Source: Frateuria_A sp035943815
GTDB lineage: Bacteria; Pseudomonadota; Gammaproteobacteria; Xanthomonadales; Rhodanobacteraceae
DNA length: 64,000 nt
Direction of reading: 5' to 3'
Assembly: GCF_035943815.1 (NCBI RefSeq)
Contig: NZ_DASZBU010000001.1
Location: 91,111 to 155,110 of the forward strand
The notes beneath the pieces are model-generated. The model did no database searches and had not been told where the DNA came from. It saw only the letters and a program-made list of their open reading frames with translations. Position numbers and translations under genes: made by a program. Within the stretch, counting starts at the first letter, position 1. Each line of letters opens with the position of its first letter. Shown here in pieces: positions 1-7,458 of the stretch.

Positions 1-1103
1 GCTTCGCCACCGCCCTGGTGGAGGCCCGCGCGCCGGCCCCCTGGCATGGCGAGGGCGAGGTCGACCTGCGCGTGGTCGGGCTGGCACCCTCGTCGATCGC
101 GCTGCTCGACGAACTGGGCGTGTGGACGTCCATCCGCGAACGCCGTGCCGCGGCCTATGCGCGGATGCACGTGTGGGACGCGCGCAGCGGCGCGGCGATC
201 GGCTTCGATGCCGCCACGACGGGACACGCCTGGCTGGGCTGGATCGTCGAGAACAACCTGGTGCAGTGGACCTTGTGGCAGGCGCTGGAGTCGGCCGGCG
301 TGCAGCGGTTGTGCCCGGCGCAGGTGACCGGCTACCGGGCGTGCGAAGACCGCATTGTGCTGGAGCTGGAAGCAGGCGAGACCGCCAGCGTGGCGGCGCG
401 CCTGCTGGTCGCCGCCGACGGCGCGGGTTCGCCCCTGCGCCGCATGGCGGGCCTGGAAACGCACGGGCGCGACTACGGCCAGCGCGCGGTGGTCGCCCAC
501 GTGGCCACCGAGCGGGCGCACCAGGACACGGCCTGGCAGTGCTTCCTGCCGGGCGGGCCGCTGGCGCTGCTGCCGCTGGCCGACGGGCGCAGCTCGATCG
601 TGTGGTCGCTGCCCGAGGCCGAGGCGCAGCGCGTGCTCGCGCTCGCGGACGGAGCGTTCTGCGACCAACTGGGCATCGCCGCCGATTTCCGGTTGGGCCG
701 CGTGCTCTCGGCCACGCCCCGCGCCGCCTTCCCGTTGAGGCTGCAGCTTGCCGACGCCTACCAGGCCGAGCGCTTCGTGTTGCTCGGCGACGCGGCGCAC
801 GCGGTGCATCCGCTGGCCGGACAGGGCGTGAACCTGGGCCTGCGCGACGTGGCCGAGCTGCGCGACACGGTCGTTGCCGCGCGCGAGGCCGGCCGCGACA
901 TTGCAGCGGCGCACGTGTTGCGCCGCTATGCGCGCCGCCGCCGCAGCGCCGACACGCTGGACGCCTGGAGCTTCGACGCACTGGCGCACATCTACGCCTG
1001 GCAGGCGCCGCCACTGGTGGCCGCGCGTGCGCTGGGCGTACGCCTGGCCGATCATCTTGCGCCGCTCAAACGCCGGCTCGCCGCACACGCCGCCGGCCGC
1101 TGA
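1..1103 (+). CDS. UbiH/UbiF/VisC-family FAD-dependent hydroxylase (5' end outside window)
   Basis: The frame is open to the first base, and the coding sequence before the first possible start (GTG at 18) already reads as family sequence, so the N-terminal FAD-binding glycine motif lies upstream. About 365 residues are present. The C-terminal FAD motif GDAAHAVHPLAGQGVN is clear and is typical of the flavoprotein monooxygenases that hydroxylate the ubiquinone ring (UbiH, UbiF, UbiI). The sequence alone does not tell which ring position it acts on. A ubiquinone role fits ispB, the side-chain synthase, about 1 kb downstream on the other strand. The family is certain; the exact member is not. Confidence 0.85.
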   Translation, partial: FATALVEARAPAPWHGEGEVDLRVVGLAPSSIALLDELGVWTSIRERRAAAYARMHVWDARSGAAIGFDAATTGHAWLGWIVENNLVQWTLWQALESAGVQRLCPAQVTGYRACEDRIVLELEAGETASVAARLLVAADGAGSPLRRMAGLETHGRDYGQRAVVAHVATERAHQDTAWQCFLPGGPLALLPLADGRSSIVWSLPEAEAQRVLALADGAFCDQLGIAADFRLGRVLSATPRAAFPLRLQLADAYQAERFVLLGDAAHAVHPLAGQGVNLGLRDVAELRDTVVAAREAGRDIAAAHVLRRYARRRRSADTLDAWSFDALAHIYAWQAPPLVAARALGVRLADHLAPLKRRLAAHAAGR

Positions 1104-1182
1104 CCGGAGTTTTCCCCAACCGCGGCCGGATGCCGCGGCGCCCGGCGCGGAGCGCCGACCCACCCACCCCGGAGCCGCCGCC

Positions 1183-1965
1183 ATGCGCCGCATCCTGTTC
1201 GCCCTGCTCTCGCTTCCCCTGGCCTTTGCCGCGTCCGCGAAGATGGTGCATCGCCCCGTGGAATGGACCGACGGCGGCACCCGTTTCCACAGCGTGCTGG
1301 TCTACGACGATGCGGTTTCCACCCCGCGACCCGGCCTGGTGATGGTGCCCAACTGGTACGGCGTGAACGACCAGGCGGTGGCCAAGGCCGAGATGATCGC
1401 CGGCAAGCAGTACGTGATCCTGTTGACCGACATGTACGGCCAGGGCGTGCGCCCGAGGAACGACGACCAGGCCAAGGCGGCGGTCCAACCGCTCTATGGC
1501 GACCGCGATCTGATGCGCCGGCGCATCAATCTCGCCTTGGCGCAGCTGAAGGCGCAGGCCGGCAAGGCGCCGTTGGACCTGGGCAAGCTCGCCGCGATCG
1601 GCTTCTGCTTCGGCGGTTCGGCCGTGCTCGACCTGGCGCGCAGCGGCGCCGACCTGGCGGCGGTGGTGTCCTTCCACGGTGCACTCGCCGCCGGCAAGGC
1701 CTCGCAGTCGGACCGCTTCAAGGCGCGCGTGCTGGCGATGAACGGCGCCGACGACAAGGGCACCATGCCCGACGCCGACGCCTTCATGAACGAGATGCGG
1801 TCGAGCAAGGCCGACTGGCAGTTCGTGGTGCTCGGCAACGCGGTGCACTGCTTTACCGAGACCGACCAGAACTCTCCCGGCTGCAAGTACGACGCGCGCG
1901 CCGCCGCGCGCAGCTACCGCATGATGCACGACTGGCTCGACGCGGCTTTCGCCTGGAGGCCGTAA
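1183..1965 (+). CDS. Dienelactone hydrolase family protein, probably exported
   Basis: A 260-residue alpha/beta hydrolase. The start at 1183 is chosen because it begins a good signal peptide (MRRILFALLS to AFAASA, cleavage near residue 19); the frame runs further upstream but without family sequence. The nucleophile is the cysteine of GFCFGG (Cys142), with an acid at Asp190/191 and His222 in VHCF. This Cys-His-Asp triad defines dienelactone hydrolases rather than serine esterases. It lies 80 bp after the flavin hydroxylase on the same strand and may be co-transcribed. The substrate is unknown: many bacterial members are periplasmic and do not act on true dienelactones. Confidence 0.85.
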   Translation: MRRILFALLSLPLAFAASAKMVHRPVEWTDGGTRFHSVLVYDDAVSTPRPGLVMVPNWYGVNDQAVAKAEMIAGKQYVILLTDMYGQGVRPRNDDQAKAAVQPLYGDRDLMRRRINLALAQLKAQAGKAPLDLGKLAAIGFCFGGSAVLDLARSGADLAAVVSFHGALAAGKASQSDRFKARVLAMNGADDKGTMPDADAFMNEMRSSKADWQFVVLGNAVHCFTETDQNSPGCKYDARAAARSYRMMHDWLDAAFAWRP

Positions 1966-2111
1966 GGCGACACTCAGGGCTGGCCTTGCAAGGCCAGCCC
2001 ATCACCGCGCGCGCCGGCCGCATCCATCGCCGCGCCGAACAGTGCGCGTCCGGCTGCCCCCGCGGCGATTGCGCTGGAAGGCGGCAAAGCGCGTCGCGCT
2101 CCGGGTGCGCT

Positions 2112-3113
2112 TCAGAAGCTTCGCTGCACCGAGTAGTCCGCCAGGGTGTTCAGCGCCTCACGGTGGGACGAGGGCGGTAGTGCCGCGAGCGCTTCGCGTG
2201 CGGCGTCCGCGTGCTGCACGGCGCGCGCATGGGTGCGTTCCAGCGCTCCGCTGCCGCGGATGGCGTTGACGATGTCGTCCAGCGCGTCCAACCCGCCATG
2301 CTCGATGGCATGTCGCATCGACTGCGCCTGCGCCGGCGTGGCGCGCTCCAGTGCATAGATCAGCGGCAGCGTGGGCTTGCCCTCGGCGAGGTCGTCGCCG
2401 ATGTTCTTGCCCAGCGTATCGGCGTCGCTGACGTAGTCGAGCAGGTCGTCGGCGATCTGGAAGGCGTAGCCCAGTTCCAGCCCGAAGCGGCGCAGCGCGG
2501 CGACCTGGTCGGCCGGCAGGCCGCCGAGCAACCCGCCCAGTTCCGTGGCGGCGGCGAACAGCACCGCGGTCTTGCGCTCGATCACCGCCAGGTAGGCCGT
2601 CTCGTCCACGTCCGCATTGCCGATGTTGAGCAGCTGCAGCACCTCGCCCTCGGCGATGGTGTTGGTGGTGTCGGCCAGGATGCGCATCACGCGCATATCG
2701 TCCAGCTCCACCATCAGCTGGAACGAGCGCGAGTAGAGAAAGTCGCCCACCAGCACGCTGGCGGCATTGCCCCACAATGCGTTGGCGGTCTTGCGGCCGC
2801 GGCGCAGGTCGGACTCGTCCACCACGTCGTCGTGCAGCAGGGTCGAGGTATGGATGAACTCGATCACCGCGGCGAGCTTGATGTGCTGTTCGCCCGCGTA
2901 GCCCGCGGCACCGGCGGCCAGCACGTGCAGCATCGGGCGCAGCCGCTTGCCGCCGCCGGCGATGATGTGGTCGGCGATCTGGTTGATCAGCACCACGTCG
3001 GAGGCGAGGCGGCTGCGGATCAGCGCGTCCACGCGCTGCATGTCGGCGGCGGCCAGTTCTCGCACGGCGGCGAAGTCGGCGGTTCGGCTGGCGTCGGCGG
3101 GCATCGGGAGCAT
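2112..3113 (-). CDS. ispB: Octaprenyl-diphosphate synthase (trans-polyprenyl synthase)
   Basis: A 333-residue trans-isoprenyl diphosphate synthase that builds the long side chain of ubiquinone from farnesyl diphosphate and isopentenyl diphosphate. Both aspartate-rich motifs are present: DDVVD at residues 95-99 and DDLLD at about 222-226, the Mg-diphosphate sites. GGGKRLRP near residue 53 is the conserved substrate-binding stretch. The start at 3113 is the first ATG of the conserved length; ATG at 3104 is an alternative, and neither has a clear Shine-Dalgarno sequence. The gene is divergent from the MFS gene, with its own TATAAT just upstream. Chain length (C40) is inferred from the bacterial group. 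Confidence 0.9.
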   Translation of the reverse strand: MLPMPADASRTADFAAVRELAAADMQRVDALIRSRLASDVVLINQIADHIIAGGGKRLRPMLHVLAAGAAGYAGEQHIKLAAVIEFIHTSTLLHDDVVDESDLRRGRKTANALWGNAASVLVGDFLYSRSFQLMVELDDMRVMRILADTTNTIAEGEVLQLLNIGNADVDETAYLAVIERKTAVLFAAATELGGLLGGLPADQVAALRRFGLELGYAFQIADDLLDYVSDADTLGKNIGDDLAEGKPTLPLIYALERATPAQAQSMRHAIEHGGLDALDDIVNAIRGSGALERTHARAVQHADAAREALAALPPSSHREALNTLADYSVQRSF

Positions 3114-3138
3114 GGGCGTCCGGTTGGCAAGACGGGCG

Positions 3139-3144
3139 ATTATA
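3139..3144 (-). promoter_or_regulatory. -10 box (TATAAT) for ispB
   Basis: On the minus strand these bases read TATAAT, a perfect sigma-70 -10 hexamer, ending 25 bases before the ispB ATG. No good -35 hexamer lies 16-18 bases upstream. It faces a second TATAAT on the plus strand about 65 bp away, giving a compact divergent promoter region. Confidence 0.5.
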
Positions 3145-3208
3145 GGGCCAGGCCCACCGCGTGCGGCGGCGCGACATGGCGCCGCAACTGGGGCCGTAGG
3201 GTGCCCCG

Positions 3209-3214
3209 TATAAT
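3209..3214 (+). promoter_or_regulatory. -10 box (TATAAT) for the MFS gene
   Basis: A perfect TATAAT lies 32 bases before the GTG start of the MFS transporter. The -35 region is weak. It is paired with the divergent ispB box. Confidence 0.5.
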
Positions 3215-3246
3215 GGGCCGATGCCTTCATTCCCCCGGTCGTCCCG

Positions 3247-4446
3247 GTGAGCAAACTCACCTCCCTCGAGCGCCGCAGCGCATTGACCCTGGCCTGCGTG
3301 ATCAGCCTGCGCCTGTTCGGGTTGTTCCTGATCATGCCGGTGTTCTCGCTCTATGCGAAGCAGATGCCTGACGCCAGCGACCTGATGATCGGCCTGGCGC
3401 TGGGCGTGTACGGGCTGGGCCAGGTGCTGCTGCAGATCCCGCTGGGGCTCCTGTCCGACCGCGTCGGGCGCAAGAGCGCGATCACCCTGGGCCTGCTGAT
3501 CTTTGCCGCCGGCGGGCTGGTGGCGGCGCTGTCGCACACGCTCGAAGGCATCGTCGTAGGACGCGCGCTGCAGGGCATGGGTGCCGTAGCCGGGGCCGGC
3601 ACCGCGCTGGCCGCCGATCTCACGCGCGAGGAGCAGCGCGGCAAAGTGATGGGCATCATCGGCGTCTCGATCGGCCTGTCGTTCCTGCTGGCGTTGATCC
3701 TGGGCCCGCCGCTGGAGGCGGTCGGGGGGCTGCCCGGGCTGTTCGGCGCCACTTCGGTGCTTGCGCTGGCCTCGCTGGGCCTGCTGTGGCTGATCGTGCC
3801 CACCCCTGAGCGGGCGCGGGCGCCCGCGGCGGCGAGCCTGGGCGGCGTGCTGGCGATGCTGCGCGACGGCCGCCTGCTGGTGCTCAACGGCTCGGTGTTC
3901 TTCCTGCACTTGCTGCTGACGGCGAGTTTCGTCGGTCTGCCGCTTTTGCTGGCCGAGCGGCTGCACTTGCCGGCGAGCCGGCACTGGGAGCTGTATCTGC
4001 CGGTCATGGTGATCGCCGCCCTGGTGATGGGCGCGGCGCTGCACCGGATGAAGGAGATCGGCCAGAGCCTGCGCATCGTGCTGGTCTGTGTGGCGGTGAT
4101 CGGGCTGTCGCTGCTGGGCCTTGCCGGATCCGGCGCGCACGTGGCCTGGCTCGGCATCTCGGCGGCGGCGTTCTTCTCGGCCTTCAACCTGCTGGAGGCC
4201 GCCTTGCCTAGCCTGGTCTCGCGGCTGGCGCCGGCGCATCTGCGCGGCGCGGCGATGGGCGCCTATTCGACCAGCCAGTTCATCGGTGCGTTCGTCGGCG
4301 GGGCGATCGGGGGCATCGCGCTGGGCCGGCTGGGAGTGGGCGGCGTGTTCGAGTGCGCGGCGGCCACCACGCTCCTGTGGCTGCCGCTGGTGGCCTTCGG
4401 CGCGCGCCGCATCGCCGCCCGTACGGTGGCCGAACCGGCGGCCTAG
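3247..4446 (+). CDS. MFS transporter, YajR-like without the C-terminal YAM domain
   Basis: A 399-residue polytopic membrane protein with about 12 hydrophobic segments. The MFS loop 2-3 signature is visible as GLLSDRVGRK near residue 76, and the N-terminus (RRSALTLACV, RLFGLFLIMPVFSLYA) matches the YajR drug-exporter group. YajR of E. coli carries an extra cytoplasmic YAM domain of about 65 residues; this protein stops after helix 12 and lacks it. The start is GTG at 3247. The substrate is unknown; a proton-coupled exporter of the inner membrane is expected. Confidence 0.82.
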   Translation: MSKLTSLERRSALTLACVISLRLFGLFLIMPVFSLYAKQMPDASDLMIGLALGVYGLGQVLLQIPLGLLSDRVGRKSAITLGLLIFAAGGLVAALSHTLEGIVVGRALQGMGAVAGAGTALAADLTREEQRGKVMGIIGVSIGLSFLLALILGPPLEAVGGLPGLFGATSVLALASLGLLWLIVPTPERARAPAAASLGGVLAMLRDGRLLVLNGSVFFLHLLLTASFVGLPLLLAERLHLPASRHWELYLPVMVIAALVMGAALHRMKEIGQSLRIVLVCVAVIGLSLLGLAGSGAHVAWLGISAAAFFSAFNLLEAALPSLVSRLAPAHLRGAAMGAYSTSQFIGAFVGGAIGGIALGRLGVGGVFECAAATTLLWLPLVAFGARRIAARTVAEPAA

Positions 4447-4515
4447 AGTCAGGGCGATTGCGCCGCGCGGATGGCGCCCCCATATGCGCCGCATCCACTC
4501 CGAGCGAGGCCGCCC

Positions 4516-5481
4516 GTGGCCCACCAGATCGTCGCGCTGATCGCCGAATACGGCCTGCTGCTGGTTTTCCTCAACGTGCTGGTCGAGCAGGCCGGCCTGC
4601 CGCTGCCGGCCGTGCCGACACTGGTGGTGGCCGGCGCGCTGGCGGCAGGCGGCCAGCTGCCGCTGGGCGGCGTGCTGCTGGTCGCCCTGGCCGGCTGCCT
4701 GTTGAGCGACTTCGCCTGGTACATGGCGGGGCGGCGTTACGGTGCCGGCGTGATGCGCACGCTGTGCCGGATCTCGCTGTCAGCCGACTCCTGCGTCAAG
4801 CAGTCGGAGTTGCGCTTCCAGCGCTGGCGCGCCCCGGTGCTGCTGGTGGCCAAGTTCGTGCCGGGACTGTCCACGGTGGCGCCCCCGCTGGTCGGCGCGA
4901 TGGGCCTGACGCCGCGGCGGTTCCTGCTGTTCGATGCGCTGGGCTCGCTGCTGTGGGCGGGTGCGGCGGTGGCGTTGGGCTACGTCTTCGCCGACGGCGT
5001 GGAGCGAGCGCTGGCGGTGTTCGAGGGCACCGGGCCGCTCGCGGTCAAATGGCTGGGCGCGCTGTTGGGCGCCTACATCCTGTTCAAGTGGTGGCAGCGC
5101 CGACGGTTGCTGGTGGCGCTGCGGATGAGCCGCATCGAGGTGGACGAGCTGGCCAACGCCCTGCGCTCCTCGCGGCCGCCGCTGGTGTTCGACGTGCGCG
5201 CAGCCGGTTCGCGGGCGCTGGACGGGCGCACGATTCCCGGCGCGCTCGCGTTCGAACCGCTCGCCCTGGACGCCTTGTTGGCCGGCGTGCCGCGCGAGCG
5301 CGAGCTGGTGTTGTACTGCAACTGCCCCAATGAGGTGTCCGCGGCGAAGGCGGCCAAGCTGCTGATGGAGCAGGGCTACCACCGCGTGCGCCCGCTGCGC
5401 GGCGGACTCGACGCCTGGGTGGCGGCAGGCCAGACGGTCGAACAGGCTGCGGTGCCGGGCGGGACGGCGCCGGTGCACTGA
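4516..5481 (+). CDS. DedA-family membrane protein fused to a rhodanese domain
   Basis: A 321-residue fusion. Residues 1-190 form a DedA/VTT domain with several membrane segments and the family stretch FVPGLSTVAPPLVGAMG at about 114-130. Residues 205-308 form a cytoplasmic rhodanese domain with DVRAAGSR at about 226 and the sulfur-carrying cysteine loop LYCNCPNEVSAAKAA (Cys268 expected to be catalytic). The start is GTG at 4516 behind a gcgagg Shine-Dalgarno; an upstream ATG at 4492 in another frame is not used. DedA proteins are linked to undecaprenyl-phosphate or phospholipid flipping and to membrane potential. The role of the attached sulfurtransferase is not known. Confidence 0.85.
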   Translation: MAHQIVALIAEYGLLLVFLNVLVEQAGLPLPAVPTLVVAGALAAGGQLPLGGVLLVALAGCLLSDFAWYMAGRRYGAGVMRTLCRISLSADSCVKQSELRFQRWRAPVLLVAKFVPGLSTVAPPLVGAMGLTPRRFLLFDALGSLLWAGAAVALGYVFADGVERALAVFEGTGPLAVKWLGALLGAYILFKWWQRRRLLVALRMSRIEVDELANALRSSRPPLVFDVRAAGSRALDGRTIPGALAFEPLALDALLAGVPRERELVLYCNCPNEVSAAKAAKLLMEQGYHRVRPLRGGLDAWVAAGQTVEQAAVPGGTAPVH

Positions 5482-5576
5482 GCAAGACCGGGTGCGCGGG
5501 TGCGTGCGGCGCAGGCGGGCAAGGCGGCGTGGCGATGGAGGACACGGCGGCGGCGCGTCGGGAGCGGAACGTCCCT

Positions 5577-5582
5577 TATGAT
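5577..5582 (+). promoter_or_regulatory. Possible -10 box (TATGAT) of ssb
   Basis: TATGAT lies 84 bp before the ssb start in a short intergenic region that is otherwise GC-rich. There is no convincing -35 hexamer, so this is a weak call based on the only AT-rich hexamer present. Confidence 0.3.
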
Positions 5583-5665
5583 AGGGATCGAGCCGCCGGC
5601 CCAGCCGACGGTACCCAAGACGAGGCGGGCGCCCGCGCCGGCCGCCAGCACAGCGAGGAATCCAC

Positions 5666-6187
5666 ATGGCACGCGGCATCAACAAGGTCATCATCGTCGG
5701 CAACCTGGGCGCCGACCCGGAGGTCCGCTACACCGGCGGCGGCACCCCGGTGTGCAGCCTCAGCGTGGCCACCTCCGAGCAGTGGACCGACAAGCAGTCC
5801 GGCGAGCGCCAGGAGCGCACCGAGTGGCACCGCGTGAAGCTGTTCGGCAAGCTCGCCGAGATCGCCGGCGAGTACCTGAAGAAGGGCCGTCAGGTCTACA
5901 TCGAGGGCTCCCTGCGCACCGATAAGTACACCGACAAGAGCGGTGTCGAGCGCTACAGCACCGACATCATCGCCAACGACATGCAGATGCTCGGCGGCAT
6001 GGCCGGGGAGGGCGGCGGGGCTAGTGGCGGCTCTGGCGGCGGTTATCGCGAGCGCCCGCAGGGCGGCCAGCGCCAGGGCGGTGGCCAGTCCCGTGGCGGC
6101 GGCAACGACTACGGCAACGCCCCGCGCCAGAATGCGCCGGCTCCGGCCGAGAGCGGCGGTTTCGACGATGACGACATTCCGTTCTGA
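5666..6187 (+). CDS. ssb: Single-stranded DNA-binding protein
   Basis: A 173-residue SSB. The OB fold (residues 1-112) opens with MARGINKVIIVGNLGADPEVR and holds the usual TEWHRV and GRQVYIEGSLRTDKY strands. A glycine/glutamine/arginine-rich flexible linker follows, and the protein ends in DDDDIPF, the acidic tip that recruits repair and replication partners such as RecQ. A gagga Shine-Dalgarno lies 8-9 bases before the ATG. It is a single-gene unit closed by a strong terminator. In many proteobacteria ssb sits near uvrA; no such neighbour is seen here. Confidence 0.97.
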   Translation: MARGINKVIIVGNLGADPEVRYTGGGTPVCSLSVATSEQWTDKQSGERQERTEWHRVKLFGKLAEIAGEYLKKGRQVYIEGSLRTDKYTDKSGVERYSTDIIANDMQMLGGMAGEGGGASGGSGGGYRERPQGGQRQGGGQSRGGGNDYGNAPRQNAPAPAESGGFDDDDIPF

Positions 6188-6210
6188 AGGCCACATCTTT
6201 CGAGTACGGA

Positions 6211-6239
6211 AAGAGCCCCTTATTCGGGGCTCTTTTTTT
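6211..6239 (+). terminator. Intrinsic terminator of ssb
   Basis: A perfect 9-bp stem (aagagcccc at 6211-6219 with ggggctctt at 6226-6234), a 6-base loop and a run of T to 6239. It starts 23 bases after the ssb stop. Confidence 0.93.
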
Positions 6240-6457
6240 GCCGTCGACCGCCACGGTGCCGCGGGTTCCTGTGCTCCGGGCCAGCAAGCGCGAGGCCGCC
6301 TCCGGGAATGTCGCAGCTTGGGAAACGCTCTGGTGCAGAACCAGGTCTTCCCGTGCCCCCGACCGGCCCCCACGTTAGAGGCCTGCAGCCGTACGAGCAC
6401 GATCGTCCCGGCGTCAGCTGGCATGTTCTTCCGGCGCACCGGCGATCGGCTTCACGG

Positions 6458-6510
6458 TGGGTCCCTTGCAGCCGTACTGCAATCGCTACGGCTGCACTTC
6501 GTAGAACCCA
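6458..6510. repeat. Inverted repeat in the 324-bp ssb-pirin gap
   Basis: The gap 6240-6563 has no convincing gene. Near its end gcagccgta (6468-6476) pairs with tacggctgc (6487-6495) over a 10-base loop, and an outer tgggt/accca pair (6458-6462, 6506-6510) extends the symmetry. There is no T run, so it is not a standard terminator. It sits about 55 bases before the pirin start and could be an operator or an RNA hairpin. Confidence 0.45.
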
Positions 6511-6563
6511 CGCCGCCGTCCGGTGACCGCACCGCTCCGGGCCCGGCAGAAAGGAGAGCCCGC

Positions 6564-7274
6564 ATGATCACGCTTCGTCCCGCCGCCGAGCGCGGCCACG
6601 CCAACCACGGCTGGCTGGACTCCTGGCACAGCTTTTCGTTCGCGAACTATTTCGATCCCGCCCACGTGCACTGGGGCCCGCTGCGGGTGATCAACGAGGA
6701 CCGCGTGCAGGCGGGCCAGGGTTTCGGCACGCACGGCCATCGCGACATGGAGATCATCAGCTACGTGCTGGAGGGCTCGCTCGGCCACAAGGATTCGATG
6801 GGGACCGCGGCCAGCATCGTGCCCGGCGAGGTGCAGCGGATGAGCGCGGGCACCGGCGTCACCCACTCGGAGTTCAATTACGACAAGGAGGGCGTCACCC
6901 ATTTCCTGCAGATCTGGATCGTCCCCTCACGAGGCGGCCTGGCGCCGTCGTACGAGCAGAAGACCTATCCGGATGAGGAGAAGCGTGGCCGGCTGCGCCT
7001 GCTGGTGAGCCCGGATGGCCGCGACGGCTCGATCACCATCCATCAGGATGCAAGCATGTACGCCGGGCTGTTCGACGGCGACGAGGCGGCGAACATGGAT
7101 CTGGCGCCCGGCCGGCTGGGCTACGTGCACCTCGTGCGGGGCCGGGCGACGGTGAATGGTCGCGCGTTGAAGGCGGGCGACGCCTTGCTCTATCGCGACG
7201 AGCCGCGGGTCACCATCGCGCAGGGTAGCCAGGCCGAAGTGCTGGTGTTCGACTTGCCGGAGATGCCCGACTGA
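6564..7274 (+). CDS. Pirin family protein (YhhW-like)
   Basis: A 236-residue bicupin. The N-terminal cupin carries the metal site in THGHRDMEIISYVLEG (residues about 53-68), followed by the pirin stretch QRMSAGTGVTHSE. YhhW-type pirins can act as quercetin dioxygenases; other pirins act as redox-sensing regulators. The start at 6564 is fixed by a strong aaggag 8 bases upstream and by the family N-terminus MITLRPA. The gene is convergent with ptsI. The physiological substrate is unknown. Confidence 0.88.
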   Translation: MITLRPAAERGHANHGWLDSWHSFSFANYFDPAHVHWGPLRVINEDRVQAGQGFGTHGHRDMEIISYVLEGSLGHKDSMGTAASIVPGEVQRMSAGTGVTHSEFNYDKEGVTHFLQIWIVPSRGGLAPSYEQKTYPDEEKRGRLRLLVSPDGRDGSITIHQDASMYAGLFDGDEAANMDLAPGRLGYVHLVRGRATVNGRALKAGDALLYRDEPRVTIAQGSQAEVLVFDLPEMPD

Positions 7275-7458
7275 TCCTGTTGCTGCGTCGGGACGGCATG
7301 GACCCGCGCCACCCCGCGGGACAGCGTTGATTTTCTCGCGGGCGCCTGTTCGCCGATTGCGATTTGGAACGCATGCTCGCCCCGCATGAAGAGCAGGATG
7401 GCTCGCCAGCGGATGGCCGCGGCGAAGCGGGGGGCGCGGGACTTCCGTCCTCCCGGAA

